Below are positions 1 through 8,893 of a DNA stretch of 64,000 nucleotides, one piece after another (position 1 is the stretch's first letter; each line of letters begins with the position of its first letter). Position numbers and translations under genes: made by a program. The stretch is from Mycolicibacterium tusciae JS617 (GTDB taxonomy: Bacteria; Actinomycetota; Actinomycetes; Mycobacteriales; Mycobacteriaceae): positions 5,661,837-5,725,836 of the forward strand of contig NZ_KI912270.1 of the NCBI RefSeq assembly GCF_000243415.2. Direction: 5' to 3'. The notes beneath the pieces were generated by a model. That model saw only the letters and a program-made list of their open reading frames with translations, was not told the DNA's origin and ran no database searches.

Positions 1-1111
1 TGGGCGCAATCAGATTCCGCATCCCACGGGCGATCCGGGGACGCAACGTGACACCGCGCGCCATCAGACCCGACTGCAGCAGGACCCGCTTGCCGATCGG
101 GTGGCGTTCGTCGTGGTAGGTGTCGAGCACGTCGTCGTCGGCACCCGAGAGGACCGCGTCGATCTTCCATGCGAGATTGGCGGCGTCCTGGATACCGGTG
201 TTCATGCCCTGCCCACCCATCGGTGAGTGGACGTGTGCCGCGTCGCCTGCGAGAAATACACGGCCGCAGTGATATTGGGCGACCTGACGCTCGTCGCAGT
301 GGAACCGTGACAACCAGCCGACGTCGCGCACCCCGAGATCGCGTCCCATCGCCCGATTCAGCACGTCGATCACTTCCGGGGCACCGACGGGCTCGGTGTC
401 GGGCACCTGGTGGGCCCGATCCCACACCATCGTCCGATACCACACACCGTCTTCATCGCTTCGCCCGTACGGCGCCAGAAACGCGAACCGCTCGCGACTG
501 CTGCCGAGTGTGAGGCCACCGTCGGTCGGGCCGTCGGCGAGCTTGACATCGGCCAGCACGATCGACGACAGGATGGTCTTTCCCGGGAAGTCCACGCCGA
601 TCAAGTCCCGGACGGTGCTGTGTGCGCCGTCGGCGCCGATCACGTAGTCCGCACGCCATATCGTCTGGTGACCCGGGTCGTCCTTGGCCTGCGCCGTGAC
701 GGTGACACCTTCCGAATCCTGTTCCAGCGCCACGACTTCGAACCCACGGTGAATCTCAGCCCCGTGACAGGTGGCGTAGCCGGCGAGCGCGCTGTCGACG
801 TTGCTCTGTGGGGTGACCGCGACGAACTGGAATTTCGAGTGCAGATGGGTGAGGTCGATGCGTGCACCGGCGAATATGGAGACACCGGGGGCCAGGTGCG
901 CCCTGGCGATGACGTCGTCGGCCAGGCCGCGTGCGTCGAGAAGCTCAAGAGTCCGGGCCATCGTGGCGAACGCCCGGCTGGATGGGTTCGCCTGCGGCCA
1001 GCGTTCGAGGACGACGACTGAGCGGCCGCACCGGGCCAGGTCGCCGGCCGCGGTCAACCCGGTGGGGCCGGCACCGATGACAATCACGTCCACGCGCTGT
1101 GAAGTAGTCAT
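1..1111 (-). CDS. FAD-dependent aromatic-type monooxygenase (3' end beyond window)
   Basis: Class A flavoprotein monooxygenase (FAD_binding_3 family), expected to hydroxylate an aromatic or polyketide-like substrate with NAD(P)H and O2. The N-terminus has the Rossmann dinucleotide motif (VIGAGPTGL), followed by a DG motif (GADGAHSTVRDL) and the GD FAD-ribityl motif (FLAGDAAHVHSPMGG). About 370 residues are visible and the C-terminus lies off the left edge. The ATG at 1111 follows the stop of the upstream small gene by one base (TGA C ATG), so the two are almost certainly translationally coupled. Expression is probably controlled by the divergent TetR regulator at 1613. The substrate cannot be read from the sequence. 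Confidence 0.9.
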   Translation of the reverse strand, partial: MTTSQRVDVIVIGAGPTGLTAAGDLARCGRSVVVLERWPQANPSSRAFATMARTLELLDARGLADDVIARAHLAPGVSIFAGARIDLTHLHSKFQFVAVTPQSNVDSALAGYATCHGAEIHRGFEVVALEQDSEGVTVTAQAKDDPGHQTIWRADYVIGADGAHSTVRDLIGVDFPGKTILSSIVLADVKLADGPTDGGLTLGSSRERFAFLAPYGRSDEDGVWYRTMVWDRAHQVPDTEPVGAPEVIDVLNRAMGRDLGVRDVGWLSRFHCDERQVAQYHCGRVFLAGDAAHVHSPMGGQGMNTGIQDAANLAWKIDAVLSGADDDVLDTYHDERHPIGKRVLLQSGLMARGVTLRPRIARGMRNLIAP

Positions 1112-1112
1112 G

Positions 1113-1526
1113 TCAGCGCGCCGGGGTGGAGTCGGCTGGATCCGGATACCAGCGGCGGATATCGTCCGGCGTCGAGGAGGGCGAATAGTTGAACACGAAC
1201 CGGCATCCGGGGTTGGCGCTGTGTGCCGCGTTGACGATGGCCTCGAAAAGCAGCGTGTTGTTGGCGACCAACCGCACACCGGCACCGATCAGCACCGCGT
1301 CGTAGCGCTTGTTGGTCAGCCAGGTCCGCACTTTCTCCAGCCCTGCCTCGCCGAAGTCGATCAGGCAGTTGTCGACGTCGTAGCCCGCGGCCCGCAGGCC
1401 TTCCACGTTGTCGGTGTTCGCTTTGGTCAGCTTCTCCCTGGTCAGGCCGGTGAATTGCGTGTAATCCGCGGATTCCACGTCGATGACGTCGGGGTGAAGC
1501 CCGATCTGGATTGCGGTGACCATCAT
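1113..1526 (-). CDS. Conserved hypothetical protein, partner of the monooxygenase
   Basis: A soluble protein of about 137 residues that I do not recognise. It contains a central alternating hydrophobic stretch (YDAVLIGAGVRLVANN), suggesting a small alpha/beta fold, and no signal peptide or membrane segment. Two adjacent ATG codons (1526, 1523) follow an AGGAG ribosome-binding site at about 1531-1535, so either could start; an ATG at 1538 would overlap the operator. It is the first gene of a two-gene operon with the monooxygenase and diverges from a TetR gene across an 86 bp gap. A role as accessory or substrate-handling partner of the monooxygenase is inference from context. Confidence 0.7.
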   Translation of the reverse strand: MMVTAIQIGLHPDVIDVESADYTQFTGLTREKLTKANTDNVEGLRAAGYDVDNCLIDFGEAGLEKVRTWLTNKRYDAVLIGAGVRLVANNTLLFEAIVNAAHSANPGCRFVFNYSPSSTPDDIRRWYPDPADSTPAR

Positions 1527-1538
1527 GGCGCTCCTCAT

Positions 1539-1560
1539 CAGTTCAACGCTTGTTGAACTG
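1539..1560. promoter_or_regulatory. Perfect inverted repeat, probable TetR operator 1
   Basis: Arms CAGTTCAAC and GTTGAACTG are perfect 9-bp inverted repeats around a 4-bp centre (gctt). The site lies in the divergent intergenic region 12 bp upstream of the small gene's start, where a TetR dimer would block transcription. The same CAAC-N4-GTTG core recurs at 1586-1599. Confidence 0.75.
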
Positions 1561-1585
1561 ACGTTAGAACCGTTCCATAATGTTG

Positions 1586-1599
1586 TCAACAGTCGTTGA
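1586..1599. promoter_or_regulatory. Second TetR-type half-site pair, probable operator 2
   Basis: TCAAC-agtc-GTTGA: the same core and spacing as the operator at 1539-1560 but with shorter arms. It lies 13 bp upstream of the TetR start codon, consistent with autoregulation. Confidence 0.6.
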
Positions 1600-1612
1600 A
1601 TATAGTGTGGGC

Positions 1613-2170
1613 ATGGCTGTACGAGCACGGGATGCCGCGGCGACGAAGGCCGCAATATTGGCTGCCGCAAGGGTGCACTTCGGGCAAAGCGGATTCGAAA
1701 GAACGACGATCCGGTCGGTGGCGAAGGCGGCTGGTGTTGATCCCGCGCTGGTGATGCATTACTTCGGCAACAAGGACAAGCTTTTCGGCGAGGTGTCGCG
1801 CCTGGATATCTCACCCCCGGACCTGTCCGGTGTGGCGCCCCAGGATGTAGCCGACGTGCTGTTGCCGCTTTTCACCCAGGTGTGGGGACCCGAAGGGCCT
1901 TTTCTGCCGCTGCTCCGTGCCGCCGCGTCAAGCCAGGCGGCGGCGGACGCACTCCTCGACGTCTTCGCCCGGCAGGTCGCGCCCGCACTGGCGGATGTGG
2001 CCATCGACCGGCCGATGGAGCGTGCCGCGCTGATCGGATCCCAACTGCTGGGCGTTGCGGTCGGGCGCTACATCCTCGGCATTCCGCCCCTTGTCGCGAT
2101 GGATGACGAAACGCTGGCCGGCTGGCTCAAACCTGTTCTGACGCACTACCTGACTGATCCGGCACCGTAG
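1613..2170 (+). CDS. TetR/AcrR family transcriptional regulator
   Basis: A 185-residue repressor with the TetR N-terminal helix-turn-helix (residues about 8-55: ATKAAILAAARVHF, then TIRSVAKAAGVDPALVMHYFGNKDKL) and a variable ligand-binding C-terminus. The ATG at 1613 was preferred over an upstream in-frame start at 1580 because the family N-terminus begins at MAVRARDAAATK and the upstream start would run through the operator. It is divergent from the small gene/monooxygenase pair, and two palindromes sharing a CAAC-N4-GTTG core fill the gap, so it very likely represses that pair and itself. The ligand is unknown; a substrate of the monooxygenase is the obvious candidate. Confidence 0.9.
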   Translation: MAVRARDAAATKAAILAAARVHFGQSGFERTTIRSVAKAAGVDPALVMHYFGNKDKLFGEVSRLDISPPDLSGVAPQDVADVLLPLFTQVWGPEGPFLPLLRAAASSQAAADALLDVFARQVAPALADVAIDRPMERAALIGSQLLGVAVGRYILGIPPLVAMDDETLAGWLKPVLTHYLTDPAP

Positions 2171-2241
2171 GAAGCCTGCATACTGGCAATCACGTGGTCC
2201 AGCAGCGGACTCATCCGCCGACCCATTTGGAGGCCCGCGCG

Positions 2242-4503
2242 TTGTCTGACGCTGAACTGAGCGAGCCGTCGCCCGCGGGCTACGTTCCGGTCGGCACGCC
2301 CGTCGATCTCGACAACTGCGCGCGCGAGCCGATCCATATTCCCGGCCTTGTTCAGCCGCGCGGCGTGCTCGCGGTGTTGCGTGAGCCCGACTTCGAGGTA
2401 CGCCAGGTCAGCGCCAACGTTCTGGATTTGCTCGGCCGGTCAGTAGACGACGTCCTCGGCCGGCACCTCTCATTCCTCATCGGTGCCGACGAGGCCGCCC
2501 GCGTCGAACAGGCGGCGTCGGCTCCCGGCGATCTACGCCAACGCAACCCGCTCGAGTGCACGATCGACGTTGCCGGCCAACCGCGCGCGTTCGATGCGAT
2601 CCTGCACCGTGAGCCAGGCGGCGTTCTGCTGTTGGAGGTCGAGATCGCCTACGGCGCGCGACCGTTCACCTTCCCGAACACCTACCTGGCGGTGCGCAGT
2701 TCGGTGGACGAACTCAACCGTGCCACGACACTGACAGAGCTTTACGACGGCACCGCGCGCGCAGTCCGCGAGCTCACCGGCTTTGACCGCGTCATGGTGT
2801 ACCGCTACGACGAGGACTACAACGGCGAGGTTGTCGCTGAGGCCAAACGTGAGGAGCTCAATTCGTTCCTTGGCCTGCACTACCCGTCCACTGACATTCC
2901 GGCGCAGGCGCGGGCGCTGTACGAGAAGAGCTGGCTGCGGCTCATCGACGACGTCGGCTACACACCAGCACCTCTGGTGCCCGCGGCCGACCCGGAAAGG
3001 GGCGTGCCGACGGACCTGACGCACGCGACGCTGCGCAGCGTCTCGCCGATTCATATCGAGTACCTGCAGAACATGGGCGTGCATGCGTCGATGTCGATTT
3101 CACTGCTGCGGCAAGGGCGGCTGTGGGGATTGATCGCCTGCCATCACTACGCCGGTCCGCATCTGCCGCCATTCGGGACCAGGGTGGCAGCCGAATTCCT
3201 TGGCTCGACTCTCTCACTGCGACTCGTCGACCAGTTCGAAGACGAACAATTACACCGGCGGTTGGCTGCGCAGGCCGTCCTGGGCAAGCTCACCGCCGCC
3301 ACGCTGGACGACGGCGATGCGCTGACCGCGGTCCTGCTCGGAACGCCCAGTCTGCTCGACCTCGTGCCCGCCGACGGCGTCGTCGTCAACATCGGTGGCG
3401 AGTACGGGGTTCTGGGTTCGGTTCCCTCGCCGGAGATCGTGGCCGCCGTGGCCAAATGGGCACTGGACGCCGGCGACGAGATCGCAAGCAGTGAGTCGTT
3501 GTCCGGCGAGTTGGATCTCGACCTCGATCCGCAGGTGGTCTCCGGTGCGCTGGCGATCAACCTGCCCGATGGGCAGTACGCCATCTGGTTTCGAGGTGAG
3601 GTGCTGCGATCCGTCGACTGGGGCGGTGACCCACACAACAAGGCGATCGCGGTCAGCGAAGGTGACGGGCTGCGCCTGAGTCCACGCAAGTCATTCGACC
3701 GCTGGCGCGAAATCGTGGACCGATGCTGCGAGCCGTGGGCGCCGACCGAGAGGGAGTCTGCCGAAGCGTTGCGGCGACACCTCGTCGAATCGTTGTATCG
3801 ACGGACGCGCGGCGCGCTCCGCGTCGCCGAGACGCTGCAACGCAGCCTGTTGCCGTCAACGATTCCCACCCTCGAAGGCTGGCAGTTGTCGGCACACTAT
3901 GAACCCGCCGTCGGAGGGCGCGTCGGCGGCGACTGGTACGACGCGTTCGAGTTGCGCGACGGCCGGTTGATCGTGCTGATCGGCGACGTCGCAGGCCATG
4001 GCATGACCGCGGCGGGAACGATGGCGCAAGTCCGAAATACTTTGCGCGCCTACCTCTTCACGGGTGCCGCCCCCGCTGAGGCGCTCAATCAGCTCAACGA
4101 CTTCTGCATGCACATGGTCCCCCGCGCCTTCGTCACCGTGATCGTTGCCCGGGTCGATTTGGGCACCGGGTACGTCGAAGCTGCGTGCGCTGGCCACCTG
4201 ATCCCATATGTCACCCAGCGGGGCGCCTCGGCCGTCCCCGCGCCGGTACGACTGTCGCCGCCGATCGGCGCCAACGGCATGACCTATGAACCCAGCACGT
4301 TCACGATCGAGGCCGGGCAGGGCTTGGTGATGTTCTCCGATGGCCTCGTGGAACGCCGCCATGAGCCGATCGATGACGGCATCGAGCGACTTGCCGAAAC
4401 GCTCAGCCACGCAGATGATTCGACGGCGACCTGGATTGCGACGGCGATGGCGTCGAGCGAAACCGACGACGATGTCACGATCGTCACGCTCCGCCGTCCC
4501 TAG
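2242..4503 (+). CDS. Bacteriophytochrome with C-terminal PP2C (SpoIIE) phosphatase
   Basis: A red/far-red photoreceptor whose output is a Ser/Thr phosphatase rather than a histidine kinase. Order: PAS (about 15-120) with the biliverdin-attachment Cys26 in CAREPIHIPGLVQPRG; GAF (about 135-305) with YPSTDIPAQAR near residue 214 and the chromophore histidines in IACHHY near 300; PHY (about 310-495) with the conserved tongue motif PRKSF at 481; SpoIIE/PP2C (about 545-750) with GGDWYDAF, GDVAGHG, FSDGL and a terminal DDDVTIVTL metal-site motif. A TTG start at 2242 has a GGAGG site 8 nt upstream and puts Cys at 26, close to other bacteriophytochromes; the alternative GTG at 2194 has no good site. 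The probable target is an anti-sigma-factor antagonist, by analogy with RsbU. No heme oxygenase is in the window. Confidence 0.93.
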   Translation: MSDAELSEPSPAGYVPVGTPVDLDNCAREPIHIPGLVQPRGVLAVLREPDFEVRQVSANVLDLLGRSVDDVLGRHLSFLIGADEAARVEQAASAPGDLRQRNPLECTIDVAGQPRAFDAILHREPGGVLLLEVEIAYGARPFTFPNTYLAVRSSVDELNRATTLTELYDGTARAVRELTGFDRVMVYRYDEDYNGEVVAEAKREELNSFLGLHYPSTDIPAQARALYEKSWLRLIDDVGYTPAPLVPAADPERGVPTDLTHATLRSVSPIHIEYLQNMGVHASMSISLLRQGRLWGLIACHHYAGPHLPPFGTRVAAEFLGSTLSLRLVDQFEDEQLHRRLAAQAVLGKLTAATLDDGDALTAVLLGTPSLLDLVPADGVVVNIGGEYGVLGSVPSPEIVAAVAKWALDAGDEIASSESLSGELDLDLDPQVVSGALAINLPDGQYAIWFRGEVLRSVDWGGDPHNKAIAVSEGDGLRLSPRKSFDRWREIVDRCCEPWAPTERESAEALRRHLVESLYRRTRGALRVAETLQRSLLPSTIPTLEGWQLSAHYEPAVGGRVGGDWYDAFELRDGRLIVLIGDVAGHGMTAAGTMAQVRNTLRAYLFTGAAPAEALNQLNDFCMHMVPRAFVTVIVARVDLGTGYVEAACAGHLIPYVTQRGASAVPAPVRLSPPIGANGMTYEPSTFTIEAGQGLVMFSDGLVERRHEPIDDGIERLAETLSHADDSTATWIATAMASSETDDDVTIVTLRRP

Positions 4504-4520
4504 GCTGCTACGGTCCGAAC

Positions 4521-5582
4521 GTGCATCGGGTCATTCAGTGGGGCACCGGCACGGTGGGCGCCGAGATCATCACCGCGATTCTCGACCACCGCGACGATCT
4601 CGACCTCGTCGGTGCGCTGGTGTACTCCGAGTCGAAGAACGGTGTCGATATCGGCGCGCTCGTCGGCCGTGAGCCGATCGGCGTGACCGCGACCACCGAC
4701 GTCGAGCAGATCGTCAAACTGGACGCCGACTGTGTCCTCTACACCCCGCGCACCGCGCAGCTGGACGACGTGTGCCGATTGCTGGAAAGCGGAAAAAACG
4801 TTGTCACGACGGCGTTTCTGTTTCATCCGGCGCGCATCGTCGCCGCAGACCGTGACCGTGTCCTCGCGGCCTGCGAAAAGGGTGCCAGTTCGGTTCACGG
4901 CAGCGGCCTCAACCCCGGCAACCTCTCGGGTGTGCTGCCGCTGGCACTTTCGGGCATGAGCCGAACGATCGACAGGATCACGCTGCAGGAACGCGCTGAC
5001 TGGTCGGTCTACGAGAGCACCGGAATCACGTTCGACAACATGGCATTCGGGCAGCCCGTCGAGTCGATCAGCCCGACCGCGACCGATTTCCTGGCGTTCA
5101 ACAGCTCGATATTCACCGAACAGGTCTGGCTTCTTGCCGACGCGCTGAACGCCGGCATCGAGGACGTCTCCGCCACCGTGGAGGCCATCGGAGCCGAACA
5201 CGATCACCAGATCTTCGACCATCTGCTGGCCGCGGGTACGACGGCCGGACAGCGCTGGAACTGGGCTGGCCATCGCGACGGCGAAACGCTCATCGAGATC
5301 GAAACTCTGTGGACGGTGGGCGGCGAGTACCCCGCCCACTGGCCCAAACCGCAGCACGGCTGGACGCTGACCATTGAAGGTGACCCGTCGATGCGCACCC
5401 ACTTCATGTCGCTGGCCAGTTTCACGCGCAACGCCAGCATGGAAGAGCACGTCCGGTCGGCCAGCGTCGCGACGGGCATGCAGGTTCTCAACGCCGTGTC
5501 CGCCGTCTGCCAAGCCGCACCGGGTTTCGCCACTTCGGCGACGCTGCCCCTGATTCGCAGCCATACGGGGTTCAGGCGTTAA
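4521..5582 (+). CDS. NAD(P)H-dependent amine dehydrogenase / DapB-like oxidoreductase
   Basis: A 353-residue protein with an N-terminal Rossmann fold (VIQWGTGTVGAEII) and the architecture of the dihydrodipicolinate-reductase-like family that includes 2,4-diaminopentanoate dehydrogenase. GTG start at 4521, 17 bp after the phytochrome gene, so probably co-transcribed. A paralogue lies at 42812-43879 beside another TetR gene. Mycobacteria carry many copies and their substrates are largely unassigned. Its placement inside a light-signalling operon is unexpected and may be incidental. Confidence 0.75.
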   Translation: MHRVIQWGTGTVGAEIITAILDHRDDLDLVGALVYSESKNGVDIGALVGREPIGVTATTDVEQIVKLDADCVLYTPRTAQLDDVCRLLESGKNVVTTAFLFHPARIVAADRDRVLAACEKGASSVHGSGLNPGNLSGVLPLALSGMSRTIDRITLQERADWSVYESTGITFDNMAFGQPVESISPTATDFLAFNSSIFTEQVWLLADALNAGIEDVSATVEAIGAEHDHQIFDHLLAAGTTAGQRWNWAGHRDGETLIEIETLWTVGGEYPAHWPKPQHGWTLTIEGDPSMRTHFMSLASFTRNASMEEHVRSASVATGMQVLNAVSAVCQAAPGFATSATLPLIRSHTGFRR

Positions 5583-5697
5583 ACCGGGACGGGCTAGCCG
5601 CTATTGTCGGGAGTGTCACTAAAGAAGCGGTCACGGCGGCCACGGTGAATACGCGTGAAAGACGTGGTTGCGAGTGCGTTCGGTATATAAACCTGGG

Positions 5698-6885
5698 GTG
5701 AGCACGTCGGCTGATCAGTCCGCCATTGCGCCGCCGTTCTCGGTGCTGCTTGTGGAAGACGACCGGGCCGACGCGGTACTGGTCGAGGAACTGATCGCCG
5801 ATTCAGGCGCCGATATCCAGGTGGCCTGGGCGTCGTCGATGGAGGACGCCGAGCGTCGATTGGCGGTCGCCCGTCCCGACTGCGTACTTCTCGACCTCAA
5901 CCTTCCCGACGCGGACGGAATCAAGGCGCTCGACCAGATCGCCAAACATGACCCGACCATGCCGATCGTGGTGTTGACGGGTCTCCACGACGAACACTTC
6001 GGGGTCTCCGCCGTCGCTGCGGGTGCACAGGATTACCTGGTCAAGGGGCGGGTTGAGCCCGATACTCTGCACCGCGCGCTGCTGTACGCAGTCGAACGTA
6101 AGCGCTCCGCGCTGACCACGGTCGAATTGCGCGCCAGCGAACTACGCGCCAGGGAGAACGCCCGCCTGGAACGCGGACTGCTGCCGTCACCGCTGCTGCT
6201 GGACAACCCGGGCGTGGACATTGTCGCGCAGTACCGGCCCAGCCGGCAGTTCGCGCTGCTCGGCGGCGACTTCTACGACTTCGTTCAAACGCCCGACCGC
6301 ACCGTGCACATCATGGTCGGTGACGTCGCCGGACACGGTCCGGACGAGGCGGCGCTGGGGGTCGCGCTGCGTATCGGTTGGCGCGCATTGACATTCGCCG
6401 GCCTGCGCGGCAACGAGCGGATGCGTCAGCTGGAACGGATTCTGAGCACCGAGCGTCCCGGTACGAGCATCTTCGCGACAGTGCTTTCCGTGGCGATCTC
6501 GCCCGACGATCTGAGCTTCAACGCGGTGTCCGCCGGGCATCCCGGCATGCTGCTGCACGGGCCCGGTTCGGTGGAGTGGCTGGAACCGTCGGTGGGTCCC
6601 GCGCTGGGTCTCAACGGCTTCGAATGGCCGCTGAACATCCTGGAACTGCCGCCCGACCACGGCCTCGTGCTCTTGACCGACGGCTTGTTCGAGGGCCGAT
6701 CCGGAACCGGGACCGAGCGGCTGATGGAGACAGGCCTGCTGGAGGTGGCCCGGTCCTATGCGAGCCTGCCCGGTCCCGAATTCGTCAATGCGCTGATCGA
6801 GGACGTCGAGCGGCGCGCGCAGTCCGTCGGTGGGACCAGTGACGACATCGCTGTCGTGCGGGTCGAGCGGACAGCCACCGAATGA
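5698..6885 (+). CDS. Response regulator fused to PP2C (SpoIIE) phosphatase
   Basis: A receiver domain (residues about 10-135) with the acidic pair EDD, phospho-acceptor Asp66 in LLDLNLP and the conserved lysine in YLVKG, a short coiled linker rich in Glu/Arg, then a SpoIIE phosphatase (about 165-395) with LLGGDFYD, GDVAGHG, LTDGLFEG and DDIAVVRV. This is the RsbP/RssB-like layout in which phosphorylation controls dephosphorylation of an anti-sigma antagonist. The GTG at 5698 was chosen because the conserved region begins soon after; a TTG at 5668 is in frame but lacks a ribosome-binding site. The stop overlaps the next start (ATGA at 6882), so receiver, kinase and second receiver form an operon. 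Confidence 0.9.
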   Translation: MSTSADQSAIAPPFSVLLVEDDRADAVLVEELIADSGADIQVAWASSMEDAERRLAVARPDCVLLDLNLPDADGIKALDQIAKHDPTMPIVVLTGLHDEHFGVSAVAAGAQDYLVKGRVEPDTLHRALLYAVERKRSALTTVELRASELRARENARLERGLLPSPLLLDNPGVDIVAQYRPSRQFALLGGDFYDFVQTPDRTVHIMVGDVAGHGPDEAALGVALRIGWRALTFAGLRGNERMRQLERILSTERPGTSIFATVLSVAISPDDLSFNAVSAGHPGMLLHGPGSVEWLEPSVGPALGLNGFEWPLNILELPPDHGLVLLTDGLFEGRSGTGTERLMETGLLEVARSYASLPGPEFVNALIEDVERRAQSVGGTSDDIAVVRVERTATE

Positions 6886-8453
6886 CGTGGCGACCGACGG
6901 TCCAGGGGTGGCAGAACCTGGTGCTTGCGGTCATGGGCGTCATCGTGCTCGCCGCCGCCATCACCGCGGGATTTCTGCAGACCCGGACAGACCAGCTGTT
7001 TGACGAGATCCTCGGAGAGATCGGACCGATGCGGATCGCCGCCTACCAGCTGCAGGCCGCATTGCGTGATCAGGAGACGTCGGTTCGTGGATATGCGATC
7101 TCCGCCGATCCCCAGTTCCTCGAGCCGTATGTCGCCGGGCAGAAGGCCGAAGCATCCGCAGAGCAGGTGATCCGGGAACACGCTGGAGACCGCACAAAGC
7201 TGCTCGCCGACGTGGAGGCCATCGAGGCCACGTCCGCAACGTGGCGAAGCGCCTATGCCGAGGAACTCATCGCCGACGTCAAACCCGGCGTGCCTACGGT
7301 CATCGACAATGTGACCGCCGAACGCGGGAAGACGATATTCGATGATCTCCGCCAGAACTTCGACGCACAGCTCCAACACCTGCAGCAAGAGCGTGACGCC
7401 ACGGTCGCCGAACTTGCGGCGGTGCAGAATTGGCGGGACATCGTTCTGGTCGCGGTAGTCCTTGCGATCGCCGTCGCCGCCATCCTGTCGGCTTTGGTGA
7501 TCAGAACCACCGTCACGCGCCCGCTCACCGCCCTGGCCAGCTCATGCAGGAGAATCACCGAGGGCGACTTCAGCGAGCACATCGTGCCCCAAGGCCCCAA
7601 AGACATTCGCGCGATCGCGGCCGACGTCGAGGACATGCGTCAACGGATCGTCGACGAGCTCGAAGCCACCCAGACGGCGCGAAGCCAACTGGCCGATCAG
7701 GCTCTTGAACTGCAGAGGTCGAACGCCGAACTCGAGCAGTTCGCGTACGTCGCGTCGCACGACCTTCAGGAGCCACTGCGCAAGGTGACCGCGTTCTGCC
7801 AACTCATCGAGAAGAGATACGGCGACAAGCTCGACGAGCGAGGCGTCGAGTACATCGCGTTCGCCGTCGACGGCGCCAAGCGTATGCAGACGCTGATCAA
7901 CGATCTGCTCACCTTTTCTCGCGTCGGTCGGTTCAATTCGACGCGTACCGACGTCGACCTCGGCGCCACCCTGGACGCCGCACTCGAAAACCTGGAGACC
8001 GCCGTCGCCGAGTCCGGCGCGCAGATCGTTCGCCAGGGGCCGCCGCTACCGCGGATCATGGGGGACCCCACCCTGCTGACGATGGTGTGGCAGAACCTCA
8101 TCGGCAATGCGGTCAAGTTCCGGCGCGACGGCGTCGCGCCACACATCGTCATCGAGTGCGAACAGAACTCGAACGGGCAAGACAAGTCGTGGAAGATGAC
8201 GGTGACCGACAACGGCATCGGCATTCCCGCGGAGTTCTCCGAGAAGGTGTTTGTGGTCTTCCAGCGCCTGCACGGCCGCGACGCCTACACCGGTACCGGT
8301 ATCGGGCTCGCTCTGTGCAAGAAGATCATTGAATACCACGGCGGCAACATCTGGATCGACACCGCCTATTCCGAGGGAACCCGGTTTCGATTCACCATCC
8401 CCTCCGCTGTGGGCGCGGCCCCCTCAGCCGCTCTGGAAGGAACGAACGCATGA
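6882..8453 (+). CDS. CHASE3-HAMP sensor histidine kinase
   Basis: A 523-residue membrane kinase. TM1 is about residues 12-32, followed by an extracytoplasmic CHASE3 domain (about 35-180), TM2 about 185-207, HAMP (about 208-262), a short coiled coil, then HisKA with His293 in VASHDLQEPLRKV and HATPase_c with GNAVKFRR (N box), DNGIGIP (G1) and GTGIGLALCKK (G2). The HDLQEPLRKV phospho-acceptor motif is the type seen in phytochrome-like and Rcp1-coupled kinases. ATGA overlaps at both ends tie it to the response regulator-phosphatase upstream and the receiver downstream, which are its likely phosphorylation partners. Confidence 0.92.
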   Translation: MTWRPTVQGWQNLVLAVMGVIVLAAAITAGFLQTRTDQLFDEILGEIGPMRIAAYQLQAALRDQETSVRGYAISADPQFLEPYVAGQKAEASAEQVIREHAGDRTKLLADVEAIEATSATWRSAYAEELIADVKPGVPTVIDNVTAERGKTIFDDLRQNFDAQLQHLQQERDATVAELAAVQNWRDIVLVAVVLAIAVAAILSALVIRTTVTRPLTALASSCRRITEGDFSEHIVPQGPKDIRAIAADVEDMRQRIVDELEATQTARSQLADQALELQRSNAELEQFAYVASHDLQEPLRKVTAFCQLIEKRYGDKLDERGVEYIAFAVDGAKRMQTLINDLLTFSRVGRFNSTRTDVDLGATLDAALENLETAVAESGAQIVRQGPPLPRIMGDPTLLTMVWQNLIGNAVKFRRDGVAPHIVIECEQNSNGQDKSWKMTVTDNGIGIPAEFSEKVFVVFQRLHGRDAYTGTGIGLALCKKIIEYHGGNIWIDTAYSEGTRFRFTIPSAVGAAPSAALEGTNA

Positions 8454-8893
8454 CGCCAGCCGGTCGGGCCATCGACGTCTTGCTCATCGAGGACGATCCG
8501 GGAGACGAGCTGATCACCCGAGAAGCCTTCGAGCACAACAAGATCAAGAACAAGCTGCACGTCGCCCACGACGGTGAGGAGGGGCTGGACTTCCTGTACC
8601 GACGCGGGGCCCATAAGAATGCGCCACGACCGGATCTGGTGCTGCTCGATTTGAACCTGCCGAAATACGACGGCCGCCAGCTGCTCGAGCGGATCAAGAC
8701 CGACCCGGATCTCTGCCACATCCCCGTGGTGGTTTTGACGACGTCCTCGGCGGAAGAGGACATCCTGCGCAGCTACAAGCTGCACGCCAATGCCTACGTC
8801 ACCAAGCCGGTCGAACTGGATGAGTTCATGCACGTAGTGCGTCAGATCGACGAGTTCTTCGTTCAGGTGGTCCGGCTGCCGCCGCAGGTCTGA
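8450..8893 (+). CDS. Single-domain response regulator, Rcp1-like
   Basis: A 147-residue stand-alone receiver with acidic pocket EDDPGDELI, phospho-acceptor Asp67 in VLLDLNLPKYDG, Thr/Ser in VLTTSS and Lys in YVTKPVEL. The EDDPGDxxLxxEAF start and VTKPVELDEF end are typical of Rcp1, the response regulator partnered with cyanobacterial phytochrome Cph1. There is no output domain, so it is probably a phospho-shuttle or phosphate sink for the kinase at 6882. Its 3' end overlaps the convergent RsbW-like gene by 31 bp. Confidence 0.9.
   Translation: MTPAGRAIDVLLIEDDPGDELITREAFEHNKIKNKLHVAHDGEEGLDFLYRRGAHKNAPRPDLVLLDLNLPKYDGRQLLERIKTDPDLCHIPVVVLTTSSAEEDILRSYKLHANAYVTKPVELDEFMHVVRQIDEFFVQVVRLPPQV

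Noticed and set aside
4500..5564. Long open frame on the minus strand opposite the amine-dehydrogenase-like gene
   Set aside because: Arg/His/Asp/Val-rich composition typical of antisense frames in GC-rich DNA; the plus-strand gene has a clear Rossmann motif and operon context.
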